Assembly (NCBI GenBank): GCA_027576995.1
Contig: JANBQC010000063.1
Location: 1-64,000 of the forward strand
DNA: 64,000 bases
Source: Dimargaris cristalligena
Lineage: Eukaryota > Kickxellomycota > Dimargaritomycetes > Dimargaritales > Dimargaritaceae
Direction of reading: 5' to 3'
The notes under the pieces were generated by a model. That model made no database searches. It worked only from the letters and a program-made list of their open reading frames with translations, and was not told where the DNA came from. This document shows, in pieces, positions 23,601 to 35,970 of this stretch. Numbering within the stretch: the first letter of the stretch is position 1; the number at the start of each line of letters is the position of its first letter. Both the position numbers and the translations under genes were made by a program.

Positions 23601-26600
23601 CCAGGGGAGGCCGCCGATCCCCCAGGCTAGATTGAGCCCCCGTTTCCCTAAAATTGATAAGGAGGGGGAGCCTTCTCTGTCCATGTATACAGCAACAGCA
23701 ACTACTACTCCGCAAGCCCAATTGGCATAGTATAGATAGTGGCGACGGCGTATTTCATTGATTCCGATCCATTTCGCATTTCACCATTTGTTAGGCAGAC
23801 GCGGCCCGTCCAAATTGAAGGGCAATGGTTTCACTGGGACTGGGACTGGGACTGGGGCTGGGGCTGGGGTGTGACCACAGGGGATTGGCGGCCTCCACCT
23901 CGCCGATCCTTGGGAATGCTATTAATTAGGGAAGAGTGGCCAAATCCACCTTAAATGTACGATGCCGGAATGACTTGCCAGAAATCTAACCTCCCTCCTC
24001 AGTCTTGAAGTGGAAACCGACAATCGGAACTGCCGGATAACCCAGTCTGCCATTCCATTCAATCTACAGAGTGACAATGGTCAGTCCCCTCCCCATATAC
24101 ATACATACACACATATGCAGACATATACGCCATGGGGATTATTTATTACTTTATCAACTGTTATGATACACGATGTCTTTCCTACTTGTGTTAATAAAGG
24201 CCCGGTGGATCTTGTATTAAATGTCGTTTTAAAAAAGCAGCGGTGCTGACCACAGGTTAGCGGAGAAAAGTCGAGCATGACATGTGGGTCGCACACGTAG
24301 CGGCGACCTCCCCCTTTTATTTTCCAATTCGACCGAAATTCGACACCCCTAAAAAGCGTAAAACAACCTATCGGTCAGGGTGGGTTGATTTTGCATGGCC
24401 ACCCCCCATTTGAACACACTACTAGGTCAGGGGCTAAATTGGCCATCGAGGGTGTATCCCGAACCACCCCTGCCTCTATAATCAACAAGACACGCGTGCA
24501 GAACCAGTGGCCATACTCGAGTTTATTTAGAAAATTACAAAGTCGTAGGGAAAAATTAAATATCGTTAACGGAACAAGTGGGCGCGGGGTTGGAACAGAC
24601 ATCATTAAAAAATATAGGCTGGTGAATCTGGGTGATTGAAATGGAACATAAGCAATAAAAATAATAATAATAAATGGGGTGTAGAATGAGGTTGCACAAT
24701 CAGGTCGTGAGCCAGCCAACCAGAATAGCGATTTTTGAGGCTTGTTAATTAGATAATATATCAGGTGCAGGAATGGGTAGAAATATAGGAGGGAAAGTGC
24801 AGGTGAGAGTAGAGAATATATATGAATATGAATATAGTAATGAATTGGAAGTGGGAGCAGGGTGTACTTCGATATGGCTTTAGAGGGATGTTTTTTTTTA
24901 TCAGAGTAATTGGTTCAGGGTCTGTAGACCATGACTAGGGATTAAGCAGGGTCAGCGACGGATAGACACAACACAAATAAAACCAACGCACTATACAGTA
25001 GTACTAGAGAAGGGTATGCTGGAAGGGCAGCTAATTGGATTGATTGCGGAGGAATAGCAGCGGCTTATGGGTGAAATCGAATGCGTGTGCGTGGGCGGGG
25101 TAAGGGGTGGCCAAGCTAAGCACCCGAATGCATTGAGCTGCGGATACTCGAGAATCGGTTCGTAAAGAAATTGCCCACCGAAGCACGCGGCTTGCGGAGA
25201 AAGGTGAGTCGCAGCGTTGATAGGGCTGGTGGGTGGTACATTAGCGGATAGGAAGACGGTTAGCAAGGCAGAACTAATGACGTGCTGAGATGAGAAGGCA
25301 GTCCGATGCCGAAGCGGAACTAAGCCGGTGAGAAATAGGGTTGCGGTTTGGGTTACGAAGAATACAGATAATGCACTTACAAGGCTTGCGGGGGAGGGAT
25401 TGCGACGGAGTATCCTTGAGGGGGGTGGTGGTGGGGGATATGGGGGAAGGGGGCGACTGGTCTGACGATTGCATAGACACGGTCGAGGACGAAGACGAAG
25501 GCAGGGGGGATCGGGATGCAGATGGTGCCGGGGACCCACACTTGGTGGGGGTAGATGATGACGCCGAGGTATGGGGCCGGGATGGGGATGATTGTATAGT
25601 AGGGGAGGTGGTTTTGCCCGATGGACGAGGGGACAGGCGCTTGGGAAGATTCAAGTGAGCAAAATCAAGCGGAGCAGTCACCTGTGGTAAAAAACCGGAC
25701 GATTGGAATAAAACATAATACAATAGAGAAAAGCGACTACAGTTAGTTCAGTCCGCGAGTGTCGAAGACGTCACATCGCTGCACTGGTCCCGTGATCAGT
25801 GAAGCCAGGGTCACAGACTGCGCGACGTGGAAGTAATGATATGTGCCTTTCATAAAACCGGTTGAATATGCGCCATGACGAGGGGTGGACATCCCCTATT
25901 ATTCATGGAACCGGTGTAGTGTATGACTCTGGAAGCAGCCGAATGGCCGCCGCCGTCCATCATGGATTCCGACAGTCACCCCAATAGGCAACCATTCGTT
26001 GATGCAGCCCCAAGGGGTATTATGCTTGGCGGACTGAAAAAGGGGGCCACAGTTTACACTTACCAGGCTGGGAAATATACCGGTGCGGCCGTTAGCGTAG
26101 CCCATATGCCACCCGTCACGTGTATCAATGACCACCACAACGTCATTAGCATTAAGCGTGAATTCGTCTTCCTCGTACCTTGATTGAACCCGGTGCAGTT
26201 GGAGGGCTGGAGTATTAAAAATAGACATAGGACAATGTAATTACGATGTGTAAGTGGCGGCGGAATAATGATTAGCCATTACAATATGACTATGGTAAAT
26301 ACTGTATTGGGCAGTAGTGGAAGCACAGGTGGTGGTCAACAATATATGTTTCCAATGCCTGGTGGGGTGTGGCTTCAGTTTAGCCAAGCCTTCCCCGCTC
26401 TCCCCATTTGTAATCAGCCCACTGCTATGGGAAAGCGGCTAATGGGACCTGCCAATCCCAATGGAGTGAAGAAGAGGGCACTTGGCCACTGAATCGAGGA
26501 TTGTCCCAACTAGAATATACCACCCCCCATGCCTTCGGCTAATAGTCGAGCGCGGCATGCCGACTCTCCACCCCGCTCGGCTCCGGGGCCCACCGGTATC

Positions 26601-27395
26601 CTCATTTAAGCAGCGATGCTGACGGTGAAATTACTTTTCCTGCAGCCCAACACACACATACACATACACGTGTGCGTTTCGCCTCCTTTCGGATTTAAGG
26701 GAAGGAAAATGGATAGTCCTTGGCCATGGATAAGAGTACCCCACCAAGAAACGGGTGCATAACGACGTACCTTTGGCTTTAAGCCCGTCCAATTCACTGG
26801 GGGGGAGAAGGGGAGGTCCTCGGTCATTGTACTTCTTGCTGGATGAGTTTCCGACCTCACCCAAGATACAGACAAACTATTCCGGGGAGATGCATAACCA
26901 AGGTGGTGGGGTTCCAAGCCGGAAGCAATCAATAGTATGATTTGAAGATAAGTAGTACACAGTGAGTCCGTGTTCTAGAAAAATAGCAGCACTGAGGATC
27001 GCCCGCAACGGTGCCCTTGCCCCCCGCGTGTATTTAGATATCTGGGGGATGGGCGGGAGAACCGGGGGGGGGACTAGTAATATCACATTCAGTATAGACC
27101 GATTTGAGTATTCCCGCAAACTTTATATGAGATGGGCTGAAATAGGGTTGGCGGTCATTTACAGGCAAGCGGCGAAATACTACGGATGACTTACATTTGA
27201 TGGGAAGTAGCCCGTTTGGCCGGTACGGAGGTTAACGCCGGCCCACCAGGTGGCACAGCGGCGGTCCCACAGGCAGACCAAATCACCCTTGGTGAGAGCC
27301 AGTTCGTCCGAGCGACGTGGAGTATGGGCATGGCGGGTATGGGCTATGAAGGAGCCGACGATGCGGGCTTCGAAGACGGGCCAGGTAAACGACAT
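17674..27395 (-). CDS. Five-SH3-domain scaffold protein with coiled-coil tail, eight exons
   Basis: Minus-strand exons: 27395-27195, 26876-26771, 26206-26064, 25681-25381, 22660-22443, 21317-21209, 21034-20883 and 20706-17674; about 1420 aa. SH3 domains lie near residues 9-72, 103-155, 265-330, 365-415 and 609-665, each with an acidic RT-loop (DEL/DEF-type) and a FP(S/K/A/P) motif. SH3 1-4 are cut by a phase-0 intron right after FPSN, FPSL, FPKD or FPAN; the next exon supplies the last strand (FVCIL, VTAPL, FVKQV, FVRVL) plus a linker and ends in phase 1, except the long last exon. SH3 5 is uncut. The last exon adds proline-rich stretches (residues about 480-600), an acidic Ser-rich region and a C-terminal coiled coil. 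SH3 domains bind proline motifs, often in cortical actin and endocytosis; the role here is inferred. The intron 25380-22661 (2.7 kb) is long, so two genes are possible, with a second start near the ATG at 22642; but phases and frame fit one gene. Confidence 0.8.
23172..23213. repeat. Compound microsatellite (TA)n-(TATG)n-(GCGT)n
   Basis: A TA run passes into TATG units and then GCGT units over about 42 bp. It is inside the long intron of the SH3 gene and has no coding role. Confidence 0.8.
23833..23870 (+). repeat. G-rich 6-mer minisatellite with G-quadruplex motif
   Basis: Units GGGACT repeat three times and then change to GGGGCT, giving six runs of three or four G separated by two or three bases. 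It meets the usual G-quadruplex pattern on the plus strand, which is the template strand of the SH3 gene whose intron contains it. Confidence 0.75.
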
Positions 27396-30300
27396 GGTAG
27401 GAATGTTTGGTAAAAGGCGGGCGGATTGAGAAAAAAAAATATTAAAGCAGCGGTGCTTAAACCCAAGGTTTAAAGGTGGTATTCGATTCGGTTGTAAAAC
27501 TAGACGGATTCGCTGAAAAAATGAATAGTTTACTAGTCAGGGAAACTGGGGTCACAATAAGCACGGTGTAGTATAAATAGTACTCGGTGATAGATCAGGA
27601 AGATAAGGAAGGGAAGTGACGATAAATTCCGACAACGAATACTACTAGGGCAGCGGGCCGAGGGGGGGTTAATTTATAATCGGAAGGGTTCCCCAGAAAT
27701 AATCGCAGAAATAATAAATAGCCAAGGCCAGGCAGGGAGAGAGAAGGTGGTGAAAGGGAGGAGGGGGGTCAGGGCTTCTCGGACAATAGGCAGCCGTCAG
27801 GGATGATGCAAGCGTCTAAGGAGAAGGCGCGAGGAGTGGGTGATCCAGTCGGCTATGCAGTGAAGCCAAGGGACGCAGACAGACACACACACTGGGACAA
27901 GGCTGGAAACAATCGCGGGTTGACCAAATACAGGGGAGGCAGGTGTGGGTTGCAAGGAATGATGGGGGGTCAAAGAAGACGTGGGCAAATAATTGGTGGC
28001 GGACACTATTCGGCCGGAAATCCAAGCAAAAAGGGGGGAAATAGAATAACAGAAAAGATAGTATAATATAAAAACCAACTCGCTTAAAGAAATTGCCGTC
28101 TTTGTAAGAGATGGAGTTATAAATAGTTTACGGGAGACAGGGAAAATATAGCTGGGGAGGAGTCAATGTGTGTCTGTGTGTAGGTGTGTGCAGATGTATA
28201 GATGTGTGCGCGGAGGGCAGTTGCAGTCTCTGGGCCAACAAGGGGAAGGGAGAGGAGGGGGGCTATTATATACACGCAGTAGTAGCCGTAAGTTATGGTA
28301 TATACGATCCCTGGGCGGCCATTGCGCCTTGCCGTTGGCCATGGACGGATGGTGATGATGATGATGTTGATGTTGATGTGCGCGCGTGCAGTGTTTGAAT
28401 GAAGGTGGTTGGCAACCTCCCCATTCTTCCCCTTCTATCCTTCCAATACCGTTGGCCCCCTCCTTCTCTCTTTCGAGAGAGAGCAGGCGGCTGCGGGTGT
28501 CATCGCTAGAATAATAATAATGATACAGTCCTACGTGGCCCAGTGGTTTCTAATTACGGGAGGGGCGAGGGGAGAGAACCTGGCTCAGTGTTGTAATCCC
28601 ATTCACTGCCACGGAGATGGGCTGAATAATCACTACCGGTTGCTTCACATTCTTTTTAACACGCCTTCCTCTTTTCCGCTTCATTTAATATTCCCTGCTC
28701 TATGAATTTCCTTTAGTCACGGCTGATAATCATGGCCCTCAACTACCTAATCGGTAGAGGGGGAGGGATGCCCCGGAATAATACAGGGAGGAAATACGGA
28801 AATTCCTTTGATATATGTTCCTATTGTTCAACCGCTTCTCTGGTAAAATAGGCATCGGGGTCAACGGAGTGGGAAAACCCCCACAAAAGGCAGTAAATAA
28901 TCACATCACCCGGTGGAATGGCGAGGCTGGATAGAATGGGGAGGTCGAGAGGGAGAAGGGCAATGAAATCGGGCCACTTGCAGTAACCAGTAATTATCCA
29001 AACCGTTGCCTTATTTTATTTCACAGACGGGTTGTTCATCACGATGGGCCCAAGCACCAATGACTAATCCGCCAGGCTATGTGGATGGCCGCTTATTCCA
29101 CCAGTGCCCGTTGAACGTGATGATGTCGTCCCGTCCAGGACCACGGCGCCCAGCCAATCGAGGCCACTCGGAGTGATTGAGGGGTGATTTGCCTCGAAAT
29201 GGTCAATGGGCTGGGCGTTAAAGCATCAAACCCTGGGAAGAACCGGAGCACTCTCCAGCAAAGGCTCCATTGGCAACTAGTATAATGGCCCTTCATTACA
29301 TCAATATCGAGTGGGATTGTAGAGTAAAGAACGGGAGTGGGTCACATTTCCCGCTTAGCCCGGCTTGCTTTAACCATACCAATGGGAGTGGACGACTACA
29401 TCTCCCCATAGAAAAACCCCCACCAGTGAACATTGCAGGAAGACGGAGTTTCGAGAAGTCCCTCGGTTCATTACGCAAATGACTATGTTGACCATATCCA
29501 TTGGAACTTTAGTGACCCTTGGAAGAAGATAAATGTGAAATGAAGGGTCGGGATTTTATTTCATTTTAGGATGCCCGCGCGATTCATACATCATACGCCA
29601 AGTATTAAATCAACCTAGCCATTGGTACGCAATAGTGACAGCTCGGCCTAACTGCAGCACAGCTGGCATATCGGTCCAGGGAATCATTCAGGTATATCTA
29701 CAGGGGATAGTAAAAGAGAAAGAGACGATGTGGTTCCCTCCCTAGCCGTCTCAGCTAATCATACCCCGGACCTCAGCAGCGGAGTTATACCACCAATTGG
29801 AATCGAAGGGCCGATTCTGAAAATAACCATGCAAATTGTATTCCTGGGCGGCTGCGGTGAATACAGTGGCTGTAGACTATGTGGCAAGATTTCGGTGGAT
29901 TAATCTGGCAACAAAGTGTCCGATGGCTGGAAACTTCCGGATTTTACTTGACAATCACCCGATTCCACGATATATACGACCCCAACGGAGTTTTTAATGG
30001 TGAAACAGCCGATGTTACTCCACCCTTCTAAACAATTGCTAGGCACCATCACCATCCGATGGTCGTCTATTTTTAGGCGCAATTCCTTTAAGGTGCCTTA
30101 TTGTTACTTCCCCAAGGATAAATGGGTTCACTCGGTTGAGCGGCGGGTATAGCATTTTCAAGAGAGGTGCAGAACGCAACAACTAAAGCAACCCCGCCAA
30201 CAGAGCCGCCCGTAACAGTGATTAGTGTATACACTGACGGATACTACTATACACCTCTCCCCCCCCCACATACACACAATAGCAGGGGATTCAGGCCTGA

Positions 30301-32745
30301 GTAGCGCGGTTGCCATACGAGTGGGCCAGCCATGTCGAGTTGCCCCCCCCCTCACGCCCATGGTGGGTGCACTTCCGCATCAGAGTGGGGCACGACCTGC
30401 CTCGCTCGCTGGGACCACTTTAGACACCTGTCCATTGTAGTATAATTCATACCCCGTATAAGCCACAGAGATTCTCCCCCCCCTTCCTTGTAACAGCCCT
30501 TAACGTACCAAAATTACTCAATTCCCGGCGACGGGAGGGGGTGAACCACTCTATACTCGTGCCCGAGCCGGTGGGTGGGAACTAATGGTGCCAATTTTTA
30601 CTCAGAAGGTGCCATTTTGTTTATGTTTTCTCGGGATTCCACGGGTGGGTGGTATTGAATAGGTCGCATTGCAGCGAAACCCGGATTTTCTGAGGGTTAT
30701 AGTATTCATCGTAGTTGACCTCCGCGACAATCAACAAAATATAAAAATGAATATTTTGTTTGCCATTTTCCCTGTACCGTCAGTTTAGGTTTGTTGAGCG
30801 GGGCCGTCGGTTGCTGATCCCTAGCAAAACCAAACTATATTAGTAATAGGGGTTGGGGAGTACAGATAAGTAAGTTGCTGGTGGACTCGATTGGTGGAAA
30901 GCCCACCCGGTTTCAATCATACTTGATTGTCTTTTTTTCTGTTTCTGTTTCTGTAATCTTCCATGGTGGGTGATGGCACGGGCGGTTATCGCACCTGAAG
31001 TGACCTCCTTGGGCGGGTAGAATAGTGATGTGGCGATGTTTTTCGCTATGTTGCCAAGGCCTTACATGTAACCATCGTGGCATCCACCAGGTTGTTTGCC
31101 TTCATTAACTGATCTACTGTAGGCCCTTATGCTGGGGCTTGATCGTTTTTCATTAATGAGTCAACGTAGTCATTACTACTACCCCCTTCCCCTCCTTGCA
31201 GCAGGCGACCCTTGCCAATAATTTTTTGAAATCCCGACTGCAGATTGACTACAATCACTGGCTTGGGTGGGTAGGGAGTAGGTGTGAGTGTGGGGAGGGG
31301 GCATTCCAGGGGTCTCCGAATTGTCACCGTGCTAAATCCATCGAAGGTAAAGAGTCGCTGAATCGGCCATTGCATATTCTAGAAAGTCGGTAATTGGCAG
31401 CTAGTCGACAGTGTCTTTGTTCCGTTCATAATTTACCCTCGTGCCAAGCACGGAAAGTATCAAGTGGCCCAGGCCGGCTGTAGGATTTATTCACGGCCTG
31501 TTGATTACATGGCGCAGTGGCTCATCAATTTGCTTGTTAAACCACTCGTATGACCTTCCCCAGACTATCCCCAGCCTGTAAAAGCTATGCGATATTCGGC
31601 CCCTACTATAATATATATATATATAGAAAATTCTAATATTAGATATGGAGGGATTGTTAAAGTTCGCTGCATACCAAATTTTCGTTTTTTGCGATTACAA
31701 TGAACACTATATTAAAGGTATTACTCTGGACCGTCTACGTTTTGCACCGCATTTTTATTTACAAGATCCCCCTTTAGCACTCCCACGAGCCAACTTCGGC
31801 AGGCCCAGTCCCTGTAACCCCATGCCGGGAATCATGTAGGCCAGGCATACCTAGATGTTAATATACTGATTTCGCCACACTGCCAACTATACACTCGAGA
31901 TATCCGATAACAAGCCACTTTATATTAAATATATTTTAATTTTCATAGAGTGGTCAACCATAGGTATCGTCATTTTTTTTCATTATCACAATACCCTTTG
32001 CTGTGAATACTCATACATCTGGCGGATATTGAAAGGAATAGTGCCGCGAGAATACTGGGAAAATGGGGGTATGCATCGTGGTTTCTATCGGTGTGTGGGT
32101 TGAGAAATTCCGATTGGGCGGAATAAGGGATCACTACCACCTATTCGTAGGTCCAGGGAGTTTAGGAACTAGATATTGCTATTTACATAAACGAATTCCA
32201 TGCTATACCCTTTATGTATCAGCTAAAAAGTAAACCCATAGTACCAAATCAAGATGCTGTTACTAATTAGAGTGGTCGAGCAGGTCGCTTAGTTTCAATC
32301 TCATAATTCATGGGCCTGTTTATTATATTCCTTTTCCCTAGATTAACACCAACCTTAGTACTGCTATTGGTTTCCATTTCTTAAAAAGTCATGTGATCTA
32401 ATTTGTAATGCCAGCGAATTCGATTTCTTTATTAAACAGTAGGGGTTTGGAAAAAAATAAACTAAAAAATGGCCAAAGTTGACCGAGCTTTTACACTCGT
32501 CAACCGACATACATCCGAGTCAAAGAATTCAAGTCAAGTAATATTGTAACGATTATACTAGCATCGTATTTGCTCCCCCAGTACATGTGCCCATTTCCTT
32601 CATACAGCTCCATTTTAACCGCTTACTCGACGGTCTCTTTATACTTCACTCCGATTCCCCAATTCAAAACTTGTCGGCTCACCTAGCCAGTCCATTTCCC
32701 CCACTTTTTTTAGTCATCTCCTAGCTACTCAATTTTGAATTCACC
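27396..32745. other. 5.3-kb intergenic region between divergent SH3 and NOB1 genes
   Basis: I find no gene I can defend. Simple repeats occur: GTGT-rich DNA at 28165-28210, GATGAT/GTTGAT units near 28350-28380 and a TA run near 31608-31625. Minus-strand frames at about 29900-30090 and 31130-31590 read like protein in short stretches (for example LKELRLKIDDHRMVMV, and GRSYEWFNKQID) but are broken by stops and frame changes and lack a consistent splice model. They may be relics of decayed genes. Confidence 0.4.
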
Positions 32746-34463
32746 ATGTCCGGTTTGAATGACCCGACGACGACCAGCCCCGTCGCTGAGGCGAACGCCA
32801 CCGTCCTGACCGACCCGGCACCCCCCAAGCAAGTCCACTTCGAAGCCCACGTGGACTCTGAAACCGAGACGGAGACCGATACCGATTCCGAAACGGACTC
32901 GAGCGACTATGACTCCGACGATTCCGAAGCGGAAGAACCGAATAGCAGTGCCTCTGCTGCTGCTGCCACCGTCGCCTCGATTGCTAGCCTGAAAAAGCCC
33001 TTCGTTTCGCTCGTTTTAGACGCCAGCCCTTTATTTCAAAGTCTCGAGGGCATTTCCCGTTTGGCCGATAAATTCTACACCGTCCCCGAAGTCGTCCAGG
33101 AAATCCGCAGTTCCAAGCACCGCGAGCAACTCGCCAACAACATTTATTTTGATCTACAGGTGCGGGAACCCAGTGCGGTTGATATGAAAGCGGTGGTGGA
33201 ATTTGCCAAGAAAACCGGTGATTACGCTTCGCTGTCCGCCCCCGATATGAAAATCCTCGCTTTGACCTACGCTCTGGAACGCGAGGCCAAGGGTATCGAC
33301 CATCTGCACACCGAACCCGCTAGCGCCCGGGGGGAGGACACATCCGCCGAACCGTTGAGTGTTGATTCAGATGCGGTGACTGAGCAGATGCAATCACTAA
33401 GCCTGAATAAGGCGGATAAACCCAAAGCACCCGCCCGCGCGCCGGTGGATTTCGATGACGGTTGGATTACGCCTAGTAATGTGGCCAAGAAGAATGCCGA
33501 GTTTGGCTTTAATCGGGTGGTTGATTCGAGTCAGGACAAAATTGCTGTGGCTTGTGCTACCGGGGATTTCGCCGTACAAAACGTGATACTTCAGATTGGG
33601 TTGAATCTGGCCGACTTTAACGGCTCGTTGATCAAGAAAGTCCAGACCAGTGTCTTGCGGTGCTACTCATGTTACCAGTAAGTCCGCAGTAGATTATATA
33701 TATATTGATTACATGCTCCCTTTTGGGTTCTCTGATTGCTATTAATTGCGATAAGCCTGGTTGACAACCCGTATTTATCATGGCAACACATGTTAACTAA
33801 CCTTCATCGTTTAATGTAATATACCTTGGGTCATACTACCATCTGGCTAGCATCATGACGAGAACCGACCGGAAATTCTGCTCGGAATGTGGGCACTCCA
33901 CCATTACTCGCGTCTCGGCTTCGGTGGGTGAAGATGGGGAGCTGCAAGTCCACCTTTCGAAGCACTATAAGCTTAACCTGCGGGGCACACGGGTAAGTAA
34001 CATCCTATTCACCGAATCCAGTAATTCCGTCCGAGCCTACCGGTTTGTGCTTGAGGGCAGTATATTTAACAATAGGGGGCTGTCATATGGAATATAATAG
34101 TCCTCTCAGACAGTCGTATTAAGTAGCGTTTATATATATCCGCTTACCCTTCCAAATGTGATGCACCTAAATTGTATCTACCCACAGTACTCGATGCCCA
34201 AGCCCAAGGGCGGCCATAAGCACACCAATTTGGTGGTGCGCGAGGATCAAAAGGAATACCGCCGTGGTATTCGGGCGGCTAAAGCCCGGGCCAAAAACAA
34301 CGGCCCCGGTGTATTCGACGTGGACTACATCCCAACCTTCCACGCTACCGGATCCCAAGCTAACCCACGGTTCAACATCACTGACAAGGTCGGTTATGGT
34401 CGCAAGAACCCCAACGTGGTCAAGAACACGGGTAACCGCAAAAAGAAATCATCCCGGCCTTAA
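32746..34463 (+). CDS. NOB1: 20S pre-rRNA D-site endonuclease NOB1, three exons
   Basis: Exons 32746-33677, 33851-33992 and 34188-34463 (GTAAGT donors, TAG/CAG acceptors); 449 aa. NOB1 cuts 20S pre-rRNA at the 3' end of 18S rRNA during late cytoplasmic 40S maturation. An N-terminal acidic extension of about 85 residues (TETETDTDSETD and following) precedes the PIN domain, whose catalytic acids include Asp92 in LVLDASPLF, a Glu in VPEVVQEIR and an Asp in SAPDMKILAL. A Ser-rich and proline insert leads to DDGWITPSN. The zinc ribbon is split by intron 1: Cys306 and Cys309 in RCYSCY, Cys321 and Cys324 in FCSECG. Then come KHYKLNLRGTRYSMPKPKGG and a basic tail, all family hallmarks. The PIN domain usually starts at the N-terminus in yeast and human NOB1, so the acidic lead is a local addition. 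Confidence 0.96.
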
Positions 34464-34875
34464 TTTATCCTCCCTCTTAAAACTATATTATTAAGATGTC
34501 CCACCGACGCCACTACCCATGTTTCCTTTTTCACTTTACCATTATTCATTCTAAAATACAACCGCACTATAAAAAAACACTGCACATGGGCAATACATTA
34601 TTTGGATCGGAGCTGGCTTAGTGGGGTATATTTCAATAGTACACTCAATTTGGCAATAGTTAAGTATGATCAGTATTCCTTTTTAGATAATGTATATCGA
34701 GATTAACTATTAAACGAATTCATTCTATATTATAGTGGTCCCTCAAGTACCCCCGTTCAGGTGATGAAGCACTAGACGGTGAAATAAATAAGAAATAAAT
34801 AATTCACCGAACTGCCAGTCAATGTATACTTGTAATATCAATATCTTCAACTGTAAAATAATTAAAAAATTGTAT
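34464..34875. other. Intergenic region between NOB1 and tRNA-Trp
   Basis: About 410 bp of AT-rich DNA. It holds the NOB1 3' region and tRNA upstream DNA. Nothing else seen. Confidence 0.5.
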
Positions 34876-34948
34876 GGGGGGTTGGCGCAATTGGCAGCGC
34901 GTGCGTCTCCAAAGCGCGAGGTTGGGTGTTCGAGTCACTCATTCCCCA
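34876..34948 (+). tRNA. tRNA-Trp (anticodon CCA), intronless
   Basis: A full cloverleaf can be drawn. The seven-pair acceptor stem is 34876-34882 with 34941-34947, including two G-U pairs, and the discriminator A is at 34948. The D stem is GCGC/GCGC. The anticodon stem flanks the loop CTCCAAA, so anticodon CCA is at 34909-34911. The variable loop is AGGTT and the T loop TTCGAGT closes with one G-U. It is 73 nt long without an intron. The two acceptor G-U pairs and a non-consensus base before TTCGA make it a little weak, so a decaying copy is possible, but the overall fold is good. Confidence 0.87.
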
Positions 34949-34950
34949 TA

Positions 34951-34955
34951 TTTTT
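34951..34955 (+). terminator. RNA polymerase III terminator (T5)
   Basis: Five T residues start three bases after the tRNA discriminator base, the usual Pol III stop signal. Confidence 0.7.
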
Positions 34956-35970
34956 CATAATTCTTTTATAATGTTGGAGCCACCTGTCCCTCTACAGCTG
35001 CATGAATTTATAATCCTCCATTAGATCATTTTCTTTGTTTAGGGGATGGAGTAGTATCTAAATCTAAATTAACACAGGTTCATTATTTACAATTTGGACT
35101 AAACTGATTTATTCTTCATCATTTTAGATTCGAAACCCATATAGCCGATTTTATATCTCACCGGGTGGATGACTGTAAACGCTGTTTAATGGGTTGACGG
35201 ATCAATCAGCCTATTGCAACCTAGAACGTAGCAAGGAATGACTGTGGGTGGAATCCGATGAATAGAACGAGTTGGGGATCACACGCAGCAATTCCTGTTT
35301 TGGGGGATATATACGTCAAGTTATTTGACAGGATATTTAGTATCTTAGTAATTATTGTCTAGTGAAAGCCGGTGCAATTCCTCAATCTACTATAACCCCT
35401 GACAGCCAACAACATGAGTGGAGTCTAAAATTATTTGTGGTTGCTGGTAGTACTGAACTTCATTTAATGACATTGCCCTGATATTTACTTCTTTGAATAT
35501 TAACTGTATTCGAATATTTGGTCAAACACACGAGCACTGTCCCCCTTTAACGCTAAACTGACTGTAAGGCGGAAAAAACAAAAAAAGCGCTGACTTCGGC
35601 CTCGGCTTTTGCATTGGTCCTTGCTTCAGATTGATCCGGGAGAATCCAAACGCTCCTTCCTCCATTTAACCTAGTAGTTTGGGGACAGTTCGCCGCTATC
35701 CAACCTTCTTCTCTACCCTACTTCCCATTTGAATTTAGATTCCCTAGATAATATAGTGCTGCCCTTCGACTTCCTCCTAGGTCGGATTGCCATAACCGCT
35801 TGGTATTAACTCCGCGATCGTGACTCTCCGTGGGGGTTTAGTCCCCACTCTTTTTATGCGGTACTTGATCCCTTATTCTCCCGATGCTGATATTCGACTC
35901 TTTAAATACATTTGCCTTTCCCTTATAATATATATTTTTTGCCGTACCTCTTTGTGGCTGCTCATTTGCC
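34956..35970. other. Intergenic region upstream of the PPR gene
   Basis: About 1 kb of AT-rich DNA. The right end is pyrimidine-rich with a TATAATATATATT stretch about 45 bp before the PPR start codon. No gene seen. Confidence 0.5.

Larger units (their letters stand above)
22661..25380 (-). other. Unusually long intron of the SH3 gene, or a gene boundary
   Basis: 2.7 kb between the Pro/Ser-rich linker exon (ending at 25381 with donor GTAAGT) and the third SH3 exon (starting at 22660 after a GTAG acceptor). The other introns of the gene are about 170-1130 bp. It holds a G-rich minisatellite and an alternating TA/TATG/GCGT tract, and no convincing exon. It could hide an internal promoter or small exons. 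Confidence 0.45.
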
